Shown: positions 26,328 through 33,938 of the stretch, one piece after another | How positions within the stretch are numbered: the stretch's first letter is position 1 | Layout of the letters: each line of letters starts with the position of its first letter | NCBI RefSeq assembly: GCF_001420995.1 | Contig: NZ_CP012184.1 | Location: 480,501 to 544,500, forward strand | Length of the DNA stretch: 64,000 bases | DNA from: Pseudonocardia sp. EC080619-01 | GTDB lineage: Bacteria > Actinomycetota > Actinomycetes > Mycobacteriales > Pseudonocardiaceae | Reading direction: 5' to 3' | Made by a program: the position numbers and the translations under genes | The notes under the pieces: generated by a model | Told to the model about the DNA's origin: nothing | Seen by the model: only the letters and a program-made list of their open reading frames with translations | Databases searched by the model: none

Positions 26328-26348
26328 TCACCAACCCCAGTTACGCAT
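26328..26348 (-). CDS. Micro-ORF encoding MRNWGW (copy 1)
   Basis: On the minus strand, ATG CGT AAC TGG GGT TGG TGA is preceded by GGGAGGTGT about 7 nt upstream. The same six-residue frame recurs with different codons 71 nt upstream (GTG start) and, with one change (MRNRGW), at 29725 beside the second cyclase. Conserved sequence, ribosome site and stop position argue for translation. The product is unknown: it could be a leader peptide, a secreted signal or a toxin-like micro-peptide. Confidence 0.55.
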   Translation of the reverse strand: MRNWGW

Positions 26349-26396
26349 CTGCGACACACCTCCCGACGATCTTCACGACACCTTCTCCAATTCATT

Positions 26397-26413
26397 CCGG
26401 CGGCATCCGCCGG
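26397..26413 (-). promoter_or_regulatory. Short perfect hairpin after micro-ORF copy 2
   Basis: CCGGCGG and CCGCCGG pair perfectly (7 bp, 3-nt loop) 5 nt beyond the stop of the 26419-26439 micro-ORF, followed by an AT-rich stretch. It could be an attenuator or terminator positioned so that a ribosome stalled on the micro-ORF would block it. Confidence 0.4.
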
Positions 26414-26418
26414 TACGT

Positions 26419-26439
26419 TCACCAACCCCAGTTGCGCAC
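26419..26439 (-). CDS. Micro-ORF encoding (V/M)RNWGW (copy 2)
   Basis: On the minus strand, GTG CGC AAC TGG GGT TGG TGA has AAAGGGGA about 6 nt upstream. The four-codon core AAC TGG GGT TGG plus stop is identical to copy 1 at DNA level. The start codon and arginine codon differ, and the two upstream regions are unrelated, so selection at peptide level is possible. A longer frame upstream in the same phase exists but shows no other conservation. Confidence 0.5.
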   Translation of the reverse strand: MRNWGW

Positions 26440-26670
26440 GATCGATCCCCTTTCCGATACCGCCTGGTCCTGCACGTCCATCCGGTGACCCGCATTGCCG
26501 ATCATGAAATCGGTGACGTGGACGCCGTTGCCCCGCGGACGGTCCGGACCCTTTTCCGCGGAGAGCGGGAAAAGAATCGCCCGGCCGCGCCGGGAAAACA
26601 ATCCGGGCAGCACCATTGCGTACACAACTACATGATGGGCGCGAGATCATGATCACCGAACGTAACCGGT

Positions 26671-26686
26671 CTGCTCGTTCGAGCAG
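26671..26686. promoter_or_regulatory. Perfect dyad in the cyclase/micro-ORF intergenic region
   Basis: CTGCTCG, TT, CGAGCAG form a 16-bp dyad. A second palindrome, GATCATGATC, lies at 26645-26654. Both sit in the 656-bp non-coding region between dxs and the first cyclase, where divergent promoters must lie. They are operator candidates. A -10-like TAGGAT for the cyclase is at 26738-26743. Confidence 0.35.
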
Positions 26687-26798
26687 CACGGACGTCGAGT
26701 GAGGGCCGCGCCGATCACGCACCGCGACCGATGCCGGTTAGGATCAGGGCGGGCCGCCCGGCACCGGGGTGGCGCCGAGCCGGACCGGGAGGGAGCGC

Positions 26799-28163
26799 AT
26801 GCCGTCGTCCCCCGTCCCGCTGCACCGGATCTCCCGGTGGCCGGTGTGGTCGATCCCACCGCGGCTGCTCGGCGCCGTGCTGGCCGTCGAGCTGCTCGCG
26901 CTGGCACTGGTCGTCGCCGGCGCGACGAACCCGCCGCAGATCGACCGGGGCACGCTGGTACTGCTGGTCACCCTGACGGTCGCCGGGGTGGCACACACCG
27001 AGATCGTCTCCGGGGTCGAGCGGGTACGCCGCTACACGGCCGAGACCCACCACGTGAACCTGACGTCGGTGTGGACGTTCGCCTCGGCGCTGCTGCTCCC
27101 GCCGGTGCTCGGCGCGCTCGTGGTGGTCGTCGTCTACACCCACCTCTACGTGCGGGTGCTGCGGCCGGTACCGCCGCCCGACCGCCGCCCGGTGTTCCGG
27201 GAGGTCTACAACGCCGCGACCGTCATCCTCTCCGTGCACGCGGCGGCCGGGATGCTCGCCGCCACCCGCCCCGGCGAGCTGTACGGGACGGTCCCCGGCA
27301 CGGTCGCGCTGGTGCTCACGCTGCTCACCTACACCGTGGTGAACACCTGCCTGGTGCTCGGCGTGGTCGCGATGGCGACCCCCGACACGCGGATCTCACA
27401 GATCCTCTTCGGCGGCGACGAGCTCACCCTCGAGCTCGCGACGCTGTGCCTCGGCGCGCTCACCGCAGGCGCTCTGGCCACCACGAGCCCCCTGGTCGCC
27501 CTGCTCGCGGTGCCGCCGATCCTCGCCCTGCACCGGACCATCCTGGTCCGCCAGCTCCGCGAGAAGGCCGACCTGGACGCCAAGACCGGCCTGCTCAACC
27601 ACGCCGCCTGGCACCTGCGCGGGTCACAGGCGCTGCAGATCGCCGAGCAGGAACGGCGCCAGGCCGCCCTGCTGATCCTCGATCTCGACCACTTCAAGGA
27701 GATCAACGACACGCACGGCCACCTCTACGGCGACCAGGTGCTGGCCGCCGTGGCCCGGGTGCTGCAGGAGGAGCTGCGCGACCACGACCTGGTGGGCCGC
27801 TTCGGGGGCGAGGAGTTCGTCGTGCTGCTGCCCCGGCTCTCCGGCCACGACGGGCAGGGCGAGCTGCGCCAGATCGCCGAGCGGGTGCGCGGGCGGATCT
27901 CCGGGACCCGCCGCGACGACGACCCGGCCGCCCGTCCGGTGGCGGACCTGCCCGCCGGGCGCGCGGACGGGGCCCCCGGCGGCCCGGCGGGCATCGGGAT
28001 CACGGTGTCGATCGGCGGCGCGGTGTTCCCCGGCGACGGCGGCGGGCTCACCGCCTTGCTGGAGGTCGCCGACTCGGCCCTCTACGCCGCCAAGCGGGCC
28101 GGCCGGGACACGGTCCGGATCGGCAGGCACCCGTTCCCGGCCACCGAACCCGAGCGAGCCTGA
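26799..28163 (+). CDS. Membrane diguanylate cyclase (GGDEF), copy 1
   Basis: 454 residues from ATG 26799, with GGGAGGGAG upstream. Six or so membrane helices occupy residues 20-255. The GGDEF domain then begins at AKTGLLNHAAW, with metal/substrate residues in LILDLDHFKEINDTHGH and the active-site loop GRFGGEEFVVLL (GGEEF). It should make cyclic di-GMP, with the membrane part as sensor. The 28252 gene is a paralogue with the same topology on the opposite strand. A Pro/Ala-rich insert (DDDPAARPVADLPAG) interrupts the domain late. The 3' end is duplicated downstream. Confidence 0.88.
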   Translation: MPSSPVPLHRISRWPVWSIPPRLLGAVLAVELLALALVVAGATNPPQIDRGTLVLLVTLTVAGVAHTEIVSGVERVRRYTAETHHVNLTSVWTFASALLLPPVLGALVVVVVYTHLYVRVLRPVPPPDRRPVFREVYNAATVILSVHAAAGMLAATRPGELYGTVPGTVALVLTLLTYTVVNTCLVLGVVAMATPDTRISQILFGGDELTLELATLCLGALTAGALATTSPLVALLAVPPILALHRTILVRQLREKADLDAKTGLLNHAAWHLRGSQALQIAEQERRQAALLILDLDHFKEINDTHGHLYGDQVLAAVARVLQEELRDHDLVGRFGGEEFVVLLPRLSGHDGQGELRQIAERVRGRISGTRRDDDPAARPVADLPAGRADGAPGGPAGIGITVSIGGAVFPGDGGGLTALLEVADSALYAAKRAGRDTVRIGRHPFPATEPERA

Positions 28164-28228
28164 CCGACCCGCTCGGCTCCCACCGGTCGGGCACCCGTTC
28201 CCCGCCACGAAACCCGAGCGAGCCCGAC
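28125..28228 (+). repeat. Imperfect direct repeat copying the 3' end of cyclase 1
   Basis: The last 39 nt of the cyclase gene (28125-28163, including TGA) recur at 28189-28228 with about five changes; GCACCCGTTC and CCCGAGCGAGCC are shared exactly. The offset is about 65 bp. It looks like a local tandem duplication that left a second stop-codon region between the convergent cyclase genes. Confidence 0.75.
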
Positions 28229-28251
28229 GGGCGCGCCCCGGCCGGGCCGGG

Positions 28252-29574
28252 TCAGACCTCGCTGGCCGGGCCGGTCGCGGCCCGCCCGAGCCGCACCCGG
28301 TTGCGGCCGGCGCGCTTGGCGGCGTAGAGCGCGTGGTCGGCGACCTGCAGGAGCTCGTCGAGGGTGTCGCCGTCCAGCCCGGCGACCGACACCCCGACCG
28401 AGACCGACAGGTCGGTGATCGTCAGAGGCCCGCCCGGGGCCTCGACGTCGACGGCGAGGCCACGCACCGTGTGCCGGATCCGCTCGGCCGCGACGTGTGC
28501 CAGATCGCGGCCCTCCGTCCCGGGCGGCAGCTCGGCCAGCAGCACGACGAACTCCTCGCCCCCGAACCGGCCCACCGGGTCGACGTCGCGCACCTGGTCG
28601 GTCAGCGTCGCGGCGACGGCGGAGAGGACCTCGTCGCCTGCCAGATGGCCGTAGCCGTCGTTGACGGACTTGAAGTGGTCGAGATCGAGGACGAGCACGG
28701 CCACCGCGCGCCGCTGCCGCCGGGAGCGGGCGATCGCCCGGTGCGACCGGCCCCGCCAGGCGGCGGCCGTGAGCAGGCCGGTCTTGGCGTCGGTGTTCGC
28801 CCGCTCCTCGAGCTGGCGGATCAGCACCGCGCGGTGCAGCACCAGCAGCGGGGGCAGGACGAGCAGGACCAGCAGCGGCTGGCGCAGCGCGGCGAGGGAG
28901 GCCAGCACGGCCAGGCACAGCGTCGCGCCCTCCAGGACGTGGTCGTCGCCGTCGCCGAGCACCCCGCGCCAGGCGAACCGGCGGCCGGTGGTCAGCGAGA
29001 GGGCCAGCGCGACGAGCGCCTGGTTGACCAGCATGTACGTGACCATGGCGAGGAGCAGCACGCCGTACGCGGCGGGACCGCTGCCCTCCCCCGCGCCGGC
29101 GGCACCCGTCAGCCGCTCCGGCGACACGACGGCGCCGGCGGCACAGGCCGCGAGCACCACCGTCGCCGTGGTGTAGACGTGCCGGTGCAGCGCGGCGCCC
29201 GCCGGGTACCAGACCCGCCACCACAGGTGGGCGTAGATGCCGATCACGACGACGCCGGCCAGCGGCGGGGGCAGCAGCAGCGCGCCGGCGAAGGTCCACA
29301 CGCTCGACAGGTCGAAGTACGAGGCGTGCGCCACCCGGCGACGGACCCGCTCGATCCCGGTGGCGAGCTCGGTGTGCAGGACGCCGAGCGCGACCAGGCC
29401 CAGCGCCCCCAGCGCGGCGTACCCGGTGGAGGCGTCCGCCGGGAGCATCGCGAGACCGCCCACGACCAGGGCGGCCGCGGAGAGCTCGACGACGACGAGC
29501 ACCACGAGCATCGACCGGGGCAGGTCCCACACCGGCCGGCGACGGCCTCCGTGCCGGGGGCCGGTCGCCGTCAC
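28252..29574 (-). CDS. Membrane diguanylate cyclase (GGDEF), copy 2
   Basis: 440 residues from GTG 29574, with GGGGAGGG upstream. Membrane helices span about residues 20-250 and share motifs with copy 1: SSVWTFAGALLLPP here against TSVWTFASALLLPP there, and LVNQALVALALSL. The GGDEF domain contains AKTGLLTAAAW, LVLDLDHFKSVNDGYGH and GRFGGEEFVVLL. It is predicted to synthesise cyclic di-GMP. The pair is convergent and each gene has a micro-ORF diverging from its upstream side. No EAL or HD-GYP phosphodiesterase is in the window. Confidence 0.88.
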   Translation of the reverse strand: MTATGPRHGGRRRPVWDLPRSMLVVLVVVELSAAALVVGGLAMLPADASTGYAALGALGLVALGVLHTELATGIERVRRRVAHASYFDLSSVWTFAGALLLPPPLAGVVVIGIYAHLWWRVWYPAGAALHRHVYTTATVVLAACAAGAVVSPERLTGAAGAGEGSGPAAYGVLLLAMVTYMLVNQALVALALSLTTGRRFAWRGVLGDGDDHVLEGATLCLAVLASLAALRQPLLVLLVLPPLLVLHRAVLIRQLEERANTDAKTGLLTAAAWRGRSHRAIARSRRQRRAVAVLVLDLDHFKSVNDGYGHLAGDEVLSAVAATLTDQVRDVDPVGRFGGEEFVVLLAELPPGTEGRDLAHVAAERIRHTVRGLAVDVEAPGGPLTITDLSVSVGVSVAGLDGDTLDELLQVADHALYAAKRAGRNRVRLGRAATGPASEV

Positions 29575-29658
29575 GCACCCTCCCCTAATGGTGCAATCCA
29601 GTCCGGGACGTTCCGGACAGATCGGGCGGGCCCCACCATCTGGATCACCCGAACGGGT

Positions 29659-29687
29659 ACTCTGACGTCGCAGATATTGCTCAGAGT
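29659..29687. promoter_or_regulatory. Inverted repeat upstream of micro-ORF copy 3
   Basis: ACTCTGA and TCAGAGT are perfect arms around a 15-nt AT-richer centre (containing GATATT). The repeat lies 38 nt before the MRNRGW start and 85 nt upstream of the second cyclase, on a DNA segment that must hold both promoters. Confidence 0.35.
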
Positions 29688-29724
29688 CACACCGGCATCC
29701 GAACCGGTGACAGGAGGTGTCGTC

Positions 29725-29745
29725 ATGCGCAACCGCGGCTGGTGA
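29725..29745 (+). CDS. Micro-ORF encoding MRNRGW (copy 3)
   Basis: ATG CGC AAC CGC GGC TGG TGA is preceded by a near-consensus ribosome site AGGAGGTG (29712-29719), the best in this part of the window. It diverges from cyclase 2 just as copies 1 and 2 diverge from cyclase 1. The upstream motif GGAGGTGT is shared with copy 1. No larger gene follows on this strand for 1.4 kb, which argues against a simple leader peptide and for a free-standing micro-peptide or small mRNA. Confidence 0.55.
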   Translation: MRNRGW

Positions 29746-30040
29746 CCCCACCACGACCGGCCGGTACGGCGAGGACCGACGGCGGGCCCGGCACCGGGGC
29801 CGCGCCCGGGCGCCACGTACCCCCTGCCGGTCACGTCCATCCCGGTGCGGGTCCCTTCGACGGTCGGTGGCGGACCGGCGGGGACGCACCTCCCGGCGCA
29901 CCGGGCGGGTGCGCCCGAGGGTCCGCGGACCGCCGGAGTTCTCGTCGAGACTATGTATACGTCCGACGTTCGTCAGGCCCCGGCGGGCCCGTACCGGCGG
30001 ACGGCGCCCCGGCGGCGGCGAACGGCCGACGTGCGGCCCG
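29746..30040. other. Non-coding stretch between micro-ORF 3 and the phosphatase gene
   Basis: About 295 bp without a supported gene. It lies 3' of both the micro-ORF (plus strand) and the phosphatase operon (minus strand), so termination would be expected here. An AT-richer patch with TATGTATAC is near 29953. No strong hairpin was found. Confidence 0.4.
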
Positions 30041-30637
30041 TCACAGCAGGTCGGACACGTGCGCGATCTCGTTCACCGTCCAGGGCTTGCGCATTCCGTC
30101 CCGCGCACAGACCACCCGGCTCACACCCGTGTAGTCGAGCGGGAACGGCAATGTCCGGTCCACACCCAGGATCGCCGCCAGGTACGCGTTCAGCACGCCG
30201 GCGTGGGCGACGACGACGGCGGTCGACCGTCCCGGGTGGGCGGCGACGATCCCCTCCACGCACCGGTGCACCCGCTCGGTGAAGGCCGCCGCGTCGACGT
30301 GCTCGGGCAGGTACCCGGCGCGCATCCGTTCCCAGGCGGCCGGATCGGCCTGCGCCATCTGCCCGATCGGCACGTACTCGGACCGTTCCGCGTCGTACTC
30401 GCGCAGGTCGGCGTGGGTGACGGGCTCCAGACCGCGCTCGGTGGCCAGGGGCGCCGCCGTCTGGACGGCCCGGCGCATGGTGCTCGTGTGGAGCGCGTCC
30501 ACCCGCTCCCCCGCCAGCGCCCGCACCAGACGTTCCGCCTGGGCGTGCCCGTCGGCCGTCAGGCCGGGGTCGGCGTGCGAGCCGTCGGCGTGCTCGACCC
30601 GCTCGGGCAGGGCGTGCCGGACGAGGACCAGCTGCAC
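30041..30637 (-). CDS. Histidine phosphatase family protein (phosphoglycerate mutase-like)
   Basis: 198 residues from GTG 30637. The catalytic RHA motif is in LVLVRHALPERVEHAD, where an alanine replaces the usual glycine. STMRRAVQTAAPLA and the second histidine in VVVAHAGVLNAYLA complete the phosphatase site. Members range from phosphoglycerate mutases to broad phosphomonoesterases; the substrate cannot be told. It lies 1 nt downstream of the HIT gene on the same strand, so the two form an operon. Confidence 0.85.
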   Translation of the reverse strand: MQLVLVRHALPERVEHADGSHADPGLTADGHAQAERLVRALAGERVDALHTSTMRRAVQTAAPLATERGLEPVTHADLREYDAERSEYVPIGQMAQADPAAWERMRAGYLPEHVDAAAFTERVHRCVEGIVAAHPGRSTAVVVAHAGVLNAYLAAILGVDRTLPFPLDYTGVSRVVCARDGMRKPWTVNEIAHVSDLL

Positions 30638-30638
30638 G

Positions 30639-31064
30639 TCAGGCGGGGACGTGGTCGGCGTGACCCGCGCCGCGCAGCGCCGTCCGCAGCGCCTCGGCGT
30701 GCCCGTCCTGCTCGGCGGCGTCGACCTCGGCGGCGGCGTTGGCGAAGTCGAAGGCGCGCATGTCCCAGGCGGGGAAGACGTGCACGTGCAGGTGCGGGAC
30801 CTCGAACCCGGCGACCAGCAGCCCGACCCGCGGCGGCGCCCAGATCTCCCGCACGGCGATCCCGACCGTGCGGGCGACCTCCGTCAGGTGCGCGGTCAGC
30901 CCGGCGTCGGCGTCGACCCACTGGTCGATCTCGGCCCGCGGCACGACCAGGGTGTGCCCCGGCCCGAGCGGGTTGATCGAGAGGAACCCGACGCACCGGT
31001 CGTCGGACCAGACGAAGCGGCCGGGGATCTCACCGTCGATGATCTTCGTGAAGACGCTGCTCAC
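30639..31064 (-). CDS. HIT family nucleotide-binding hydrolase
   Basis: 141 residues from GTG 31064. The histidine triad is intact in VPHLHVHVFPAW, and the N-terminal part FTKIIDGEIPGRFVWSDDRC and NPLGPGHTLVVPRAEI are characteristic. HIT proteins hydrolyse nucleotide phosphoramidates or dinucleoside polyphosphates. TAGGGT lies 8 nt before the start, pointing to a leaderless message. It is divergent from the F420 gene at 31122. Confidence 0.9.
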   Translation of the reverse strand: MSSVFTKIIDGEIPGRFVWSDDRCVGFLSINPLGPGHTLVVPRAEIDQWVDADAGLTAHLTEVARTVGIAVREIWAPPRVGLLVAGFEVPHLHVHVFPAWDMRAFDFANAAAEVDAAEQDGHAEALRTALRGAGHADHVPA

Positions 31065-31072
31065 GACGACCG

Positions 31073-31115
31073 ACCCTAGGGCATCCCAGCGGGACGGGCG
31101 GTCCGGCCATACCCT
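31073..31115. promoter_or_regulatory. Divergent leaderless promoters between the HIT and F420 genes
   Basis: TAGGGT on the minus strand (31078-31073) is 8 nt from the HIT GTG. TACCCT on the plus strand (31110-31115) is 6 nt from ATG 31122. The gap between the genes is only 57 bp. Confidence 0.5.
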
Positions 31116-31121
31116 GGCCGC

Positions 31122-31589
31122 ATGCCCCGCACCATCGCCACGAACGACCGCGTCGACCGCGACGAGCTGCTGGACTTCGTCCGGCCGCGGCACCACATGA
31201 TCCTCATGACCACCCGGTCCGACGGCGGCGTCCAGGCCTCCCCCGTCACCGGTGGCGTCGACGACGAGGGCCGCATCGTGATCTCGACCTACCCGGAGCG
31301 GGCGAAGTCCACCAACGTCGCACGGCACGGCCGGGCCTCGGTCGTCGTGCTCTCCGAGAAGTTCGACGGGGCCTGGGTGCAGGTCGACGGCGACGCCGAG
31401 CTGATCACCCTGCCCGACGCGCTGGAGCCGCTCGTCGACTACTTCCGCGCGATCTCCGGGGAGCACCCCGACTGGGACGAGTACCGGCAGGCCATGAGCG
31501 ACCAGGGCAAGGCGCTGGTCCGGATCACCCCGACCCGCTGGAGCCCGGTCGCGACCGGCGGTTTCCCCGCCCGGTTCGCCGACTCCTGA
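31122..31589 (+). CDS. PPOX-class F420-dependent oxidoreductase
   Basis: 155 residues. It has the pyridoxamine-oxidase-like split barrel of the F420-binding FDOR-B type: HHMILMTTRSDGGVQASPVT, RIVISTYPERAKSTNVARHG, then VVVLSEKFDGAWVQVDGDAE and a C-terminal VRITPTRWSPVATGGFPARF. Relatives reduce or bind F420, biliverdin or related cofactors. The specific substrate is unknown. It is likely monocistronic, followed by a 160-bp gap before the glycogen/trehalose genes. Confidence 0.87.
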   Translation: MPRTIATNDRVDRDELLDFVRPRHHMILMTTRSDGGVQASPVTGGVDDEGRIVISTYPERAKSTNVARHGRASVVVLSEKFDGAWVQVDGDAELITLPDALEPLVDYFRAISGEHPDWDEYRQAMSDQGKALVRITPTRWSPVATGGFPARFADS

Positions 31590-31752
31590 GCAGGTCCTGG
31601 GAGGATCGGCGGCTCCGCGCCCGCACCGCCGGGCCCGGTGAGCACCGACCTGCTCCGCGCCCCGTCCGCGGAGCGAACGGCAACGGCGCCGGCCCCCGAT
31701 AGGTTGAGCGCGCACACGGCCGGTGGCCGGGTCGCGAGGAGAGGACCGTGAG

Positions 31753-33927
31753 ATGCAGCCCTGGCCCGGGCACGCCTACCCGCTGGGTGCCAGCTACGAC
31801 GGCACCGGCACCAACTTCGCGCTGTTCTCCGAGGCGGCCGAGTCGGTCGAGCTGTGCCTGTTCGACCCCGACGGCAGCGGCGCCGACGCGCCCGGCGGGC
31901 TCACCGAGACCCGGGTGAGGCTCACCGAGGTCGACGGCTTCGTCTGGCACGGCTACCTGCCCGGCATCGAGCCCGGGCAGCGCTACGGCTACCGGGTGGA
32001 CGGCCCGTACGACCCGGCACAGGGGCTGCGCTGCAACCCGAACAAGCTGCTCATCGACCCCTACGCCAAGGCCGTCGACGGTCCGGTGGACTGGGACGAG
32101 GCCGTGTTCGGCTACAACTTCGGCGACCCCGACTCGCGCAACGACACCGACTCGGCGCCGCACGTGCCGAAGTCGGTGGTGGTGAACCCGTTCTTCGACT
32201 GGGGCTCGGACCGGCCGCCGAAGATCCCCTACAACGAGACCGTCGTCTACGAGGCGCACGTCCGCGGGCTCACCACGCTGCACCCGGACGTCGAGGAGGA
32301 CCTGCGCGGCACCTACTCCGGCGTCGCGCACCCCGCGATGATCGAGCACTACAAGCAGCTCGGCGTCACCGCCGTCGAGCTGATGCCGGTGCACGAGTTC
32401 GTGCAGGACCACCACCTCACCGAGAAGGGCCTGTCGAACTACTGGGGCTACAACACGATCGGCTTCCTGGCCCCGCACCACGCCTACGCCTCCGGCTCCG
32501 CGCGGGCCGGCTCGCAGGTCCCGGAGTTCAAGGCGATGGTCCGCGAGCTGCACGACGCGGGCATCGAGGTGATCCTCGACGTCGTCTACAACCACACCGC
32601 CGAGGGCTCCGACATGGGACCGACGCTGTCGATGCGCGGGATCGACAACCACGCCTACTACCGGCTGGTCGACGACGACGCCCGCTACTACATGGACTAC
32701 ACCGGCACCGGCAACTCGCTGAACGTCCGGAACCCGCACACCCTGCAGCTGATCATGGACTCGCTGCGGTACTGGGTCACCGAGATGCACGTCGACGGCT
32801 TCCGCTTCGACCTCGCCTCGACCCTCGCCCGGGAGTTCTACGACGTCGACCGGCTGTCCACGTTCTTCGACCTCGTCCAGCAGGACCCGGTGATCTCCCA
32901 GGTCAAGCTCATCGCCGAGCCGTGGGACGTCGGCCCCGGCGGCTACCAGGTCGGCAACTTCCCCCCGCTGTGGACCGAGTGGAACGGCAAGTACCGCGAC
33001 ACCGTCCGCGACTTCTGGCGCGGCGAGGCAGGCACCCTGGGCGAGTTCGCGTCCCGGATCACCGGCAGCTCCGACCTCTACCAGGGCGACGGCCGCCGCC
33101 CCTACGCCTCGATCAACTTCGTGACCGCGCACGACGGGTTCACCCTCGCCGACCTGGTCTCCTACAACGAGAAGCACAACGAGGCCAACGGCGAGGACGG
33201 CAACGACGGCGAGAGCCACAACCGGTCCTGGAACTGCGGCGTCGAGGGCCCCACCGACGACGAGGCGGTGCTCGAGCTGCGAGCCCGCCAGCAGCGCAAC
33301 TTCCTGGCCACCCTGCTCCTCTCGCAGGGCACGCCGATGCTGCTGCACGGCGACGAGCTCGGCCGCACCCAGGGCGGCAACAACAACGTCTACTGCCAGG
33401 ACAACGAGATCGCCTGGCAGGACTGGGAGCTCTCCGGCAAGCACCACGACCTGGTCACCTTCACCGCGGGCGTCACGGCCCTGCGGCACGCGCACCCGGT
33501 GTTCCGGCGGCGCCGGTTCTTCGCGGGCAGGCCCATCGGCCGCCGCCGGCGCGACGCGGTGTCCGACATCGGCTGGTTCACCCCGGCCGGCCGGGAGATG
33601 ACCGAGGACGACTGGGACAACGAGCTCGGCCGGGCCGTCGTCGTGTTCCTCAACGGCGAGGGCATCGCCGACGTCGACCAGCGCGGCCAGCGCATCACCG
33701 ACGACTCGTTCCTGCTCTGTTTCAACTCCTACTGGGAGGACATCGACGCCACCCTCCCGCCGTCCGAGTTCGGATCGGCCTGGGAGGTCGTCGTCGACAC
33801 GCACTCGGGCGAGGTGCACCCGCCGTCGGCCGCCGGCCAGAACGGCGTCGACCTCGACCCGGTCTCCGCGGGCTCGGTGCTCACCCTGCCCGCACGTTCC
33901 CTGCTCGTCCTGCGATCGAAGGGCTGA
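31753..33927 (+). CDS. glgX: Glycogen debranching enzyme GlgX (TreX type)
   Basis: 724 residues from ATG 31753, with GAGGAGAGG upstream. An N-terminal CBM48 (GHAYPLGASYDGTGTNFALF) precedes the GH13 barrel. The nucleophile aspartate is in DGFRFDLAS, the acid glutamate in LIAEPWDVGPGGYQVGNF and the third carboxylate in FVTAHDGFTLADLVSYNEKH. It cleaves alpha-1,6 branches of glycogen or limit dextrin and supplies linear malto-oligosaccharides to TreY/TreZ encoded downstream. Only 11 nt separate it from treY, so both are on one transcript. TAGGTT at about 31697 is a -10 candidate. Confidence 0.95.
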   Translation: MQPWPGHAYPLGASYDGTGTNFALFSEAAESVELCLFDPDGSGADAPGGLTETRVRLTEVDGFVWHGYLPGIEPGQRYGYRVDGPYDPAQGLRCNPNKLLIDPYAKAVDGPVDWDEAVFGYNFGDPDSRNDTDSAPHVPKSVVVNPFFDWGSDRPPKIPYNETVVYEAHVRGLTTLHPDVEEDLRGTYSGVAHPAMIEHYKQLGVTAVELMPVHEFVQDHHLTEKGLSNYWGYNTIGFLAPHHAYASGSARAGSQVPEFKAMVRELHDAGIEVILDVVYNHTAEGSDMGPTLSMRGIDNHAYYRLVDDDARYYMDYTGTGNSLNVRNPHTLQLIMDSLRYWVTEMHVDGFRFDLASTLAREFYDVDRLSTFFDLVQQDPVISQVKLIAEPWDVGPGGYQVGNFPPLWTEWNGKYRDTVRDFWRGEAGTLGEFASRITGSSDLYQGDGRRPYASINFVTAHDGFTLADLVSYNEKHNEANGEDGNDGESHNRSWNCGVEGPTDDEAVLELRARQQRNFLATLLLSQGTPMLLHGDELGRTQGGNNNVYCQDNEIAWQDWELSGKHHDLVTFTAGVTALRHAHPVFRRRRFFAGRPIGRRRRDAVSDIGWFTPAGREMTEDDWDNELGRAVVVFLNGEGIADVDQRGQRITDDSFLLCFNSYWEDIDATLPPSEFGSAWEVVVDTHSGEVHPPSAAGQNGVDLDPVSAGSVLTLPARSLLVLRSKG

Positions 33928-33938
33928 GGCGCACCCGC

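Noticed and set aside
26419..26625. A 68-residue minus-strand protein ending in RNWGW
   Set aside because: Only the last six codons are shared with the other micro-ORF copies, and a ribosome site lies directly before the GTG at 26439. The longer frame is probably accidental, though it cannot be excluded.
30041..30637. Phosphatase called defective because RHG is RHA
   Set aside because: RHA variants occur among histidine phosphatases and the second catalytic histidine is present, so loss of activity is not supported.
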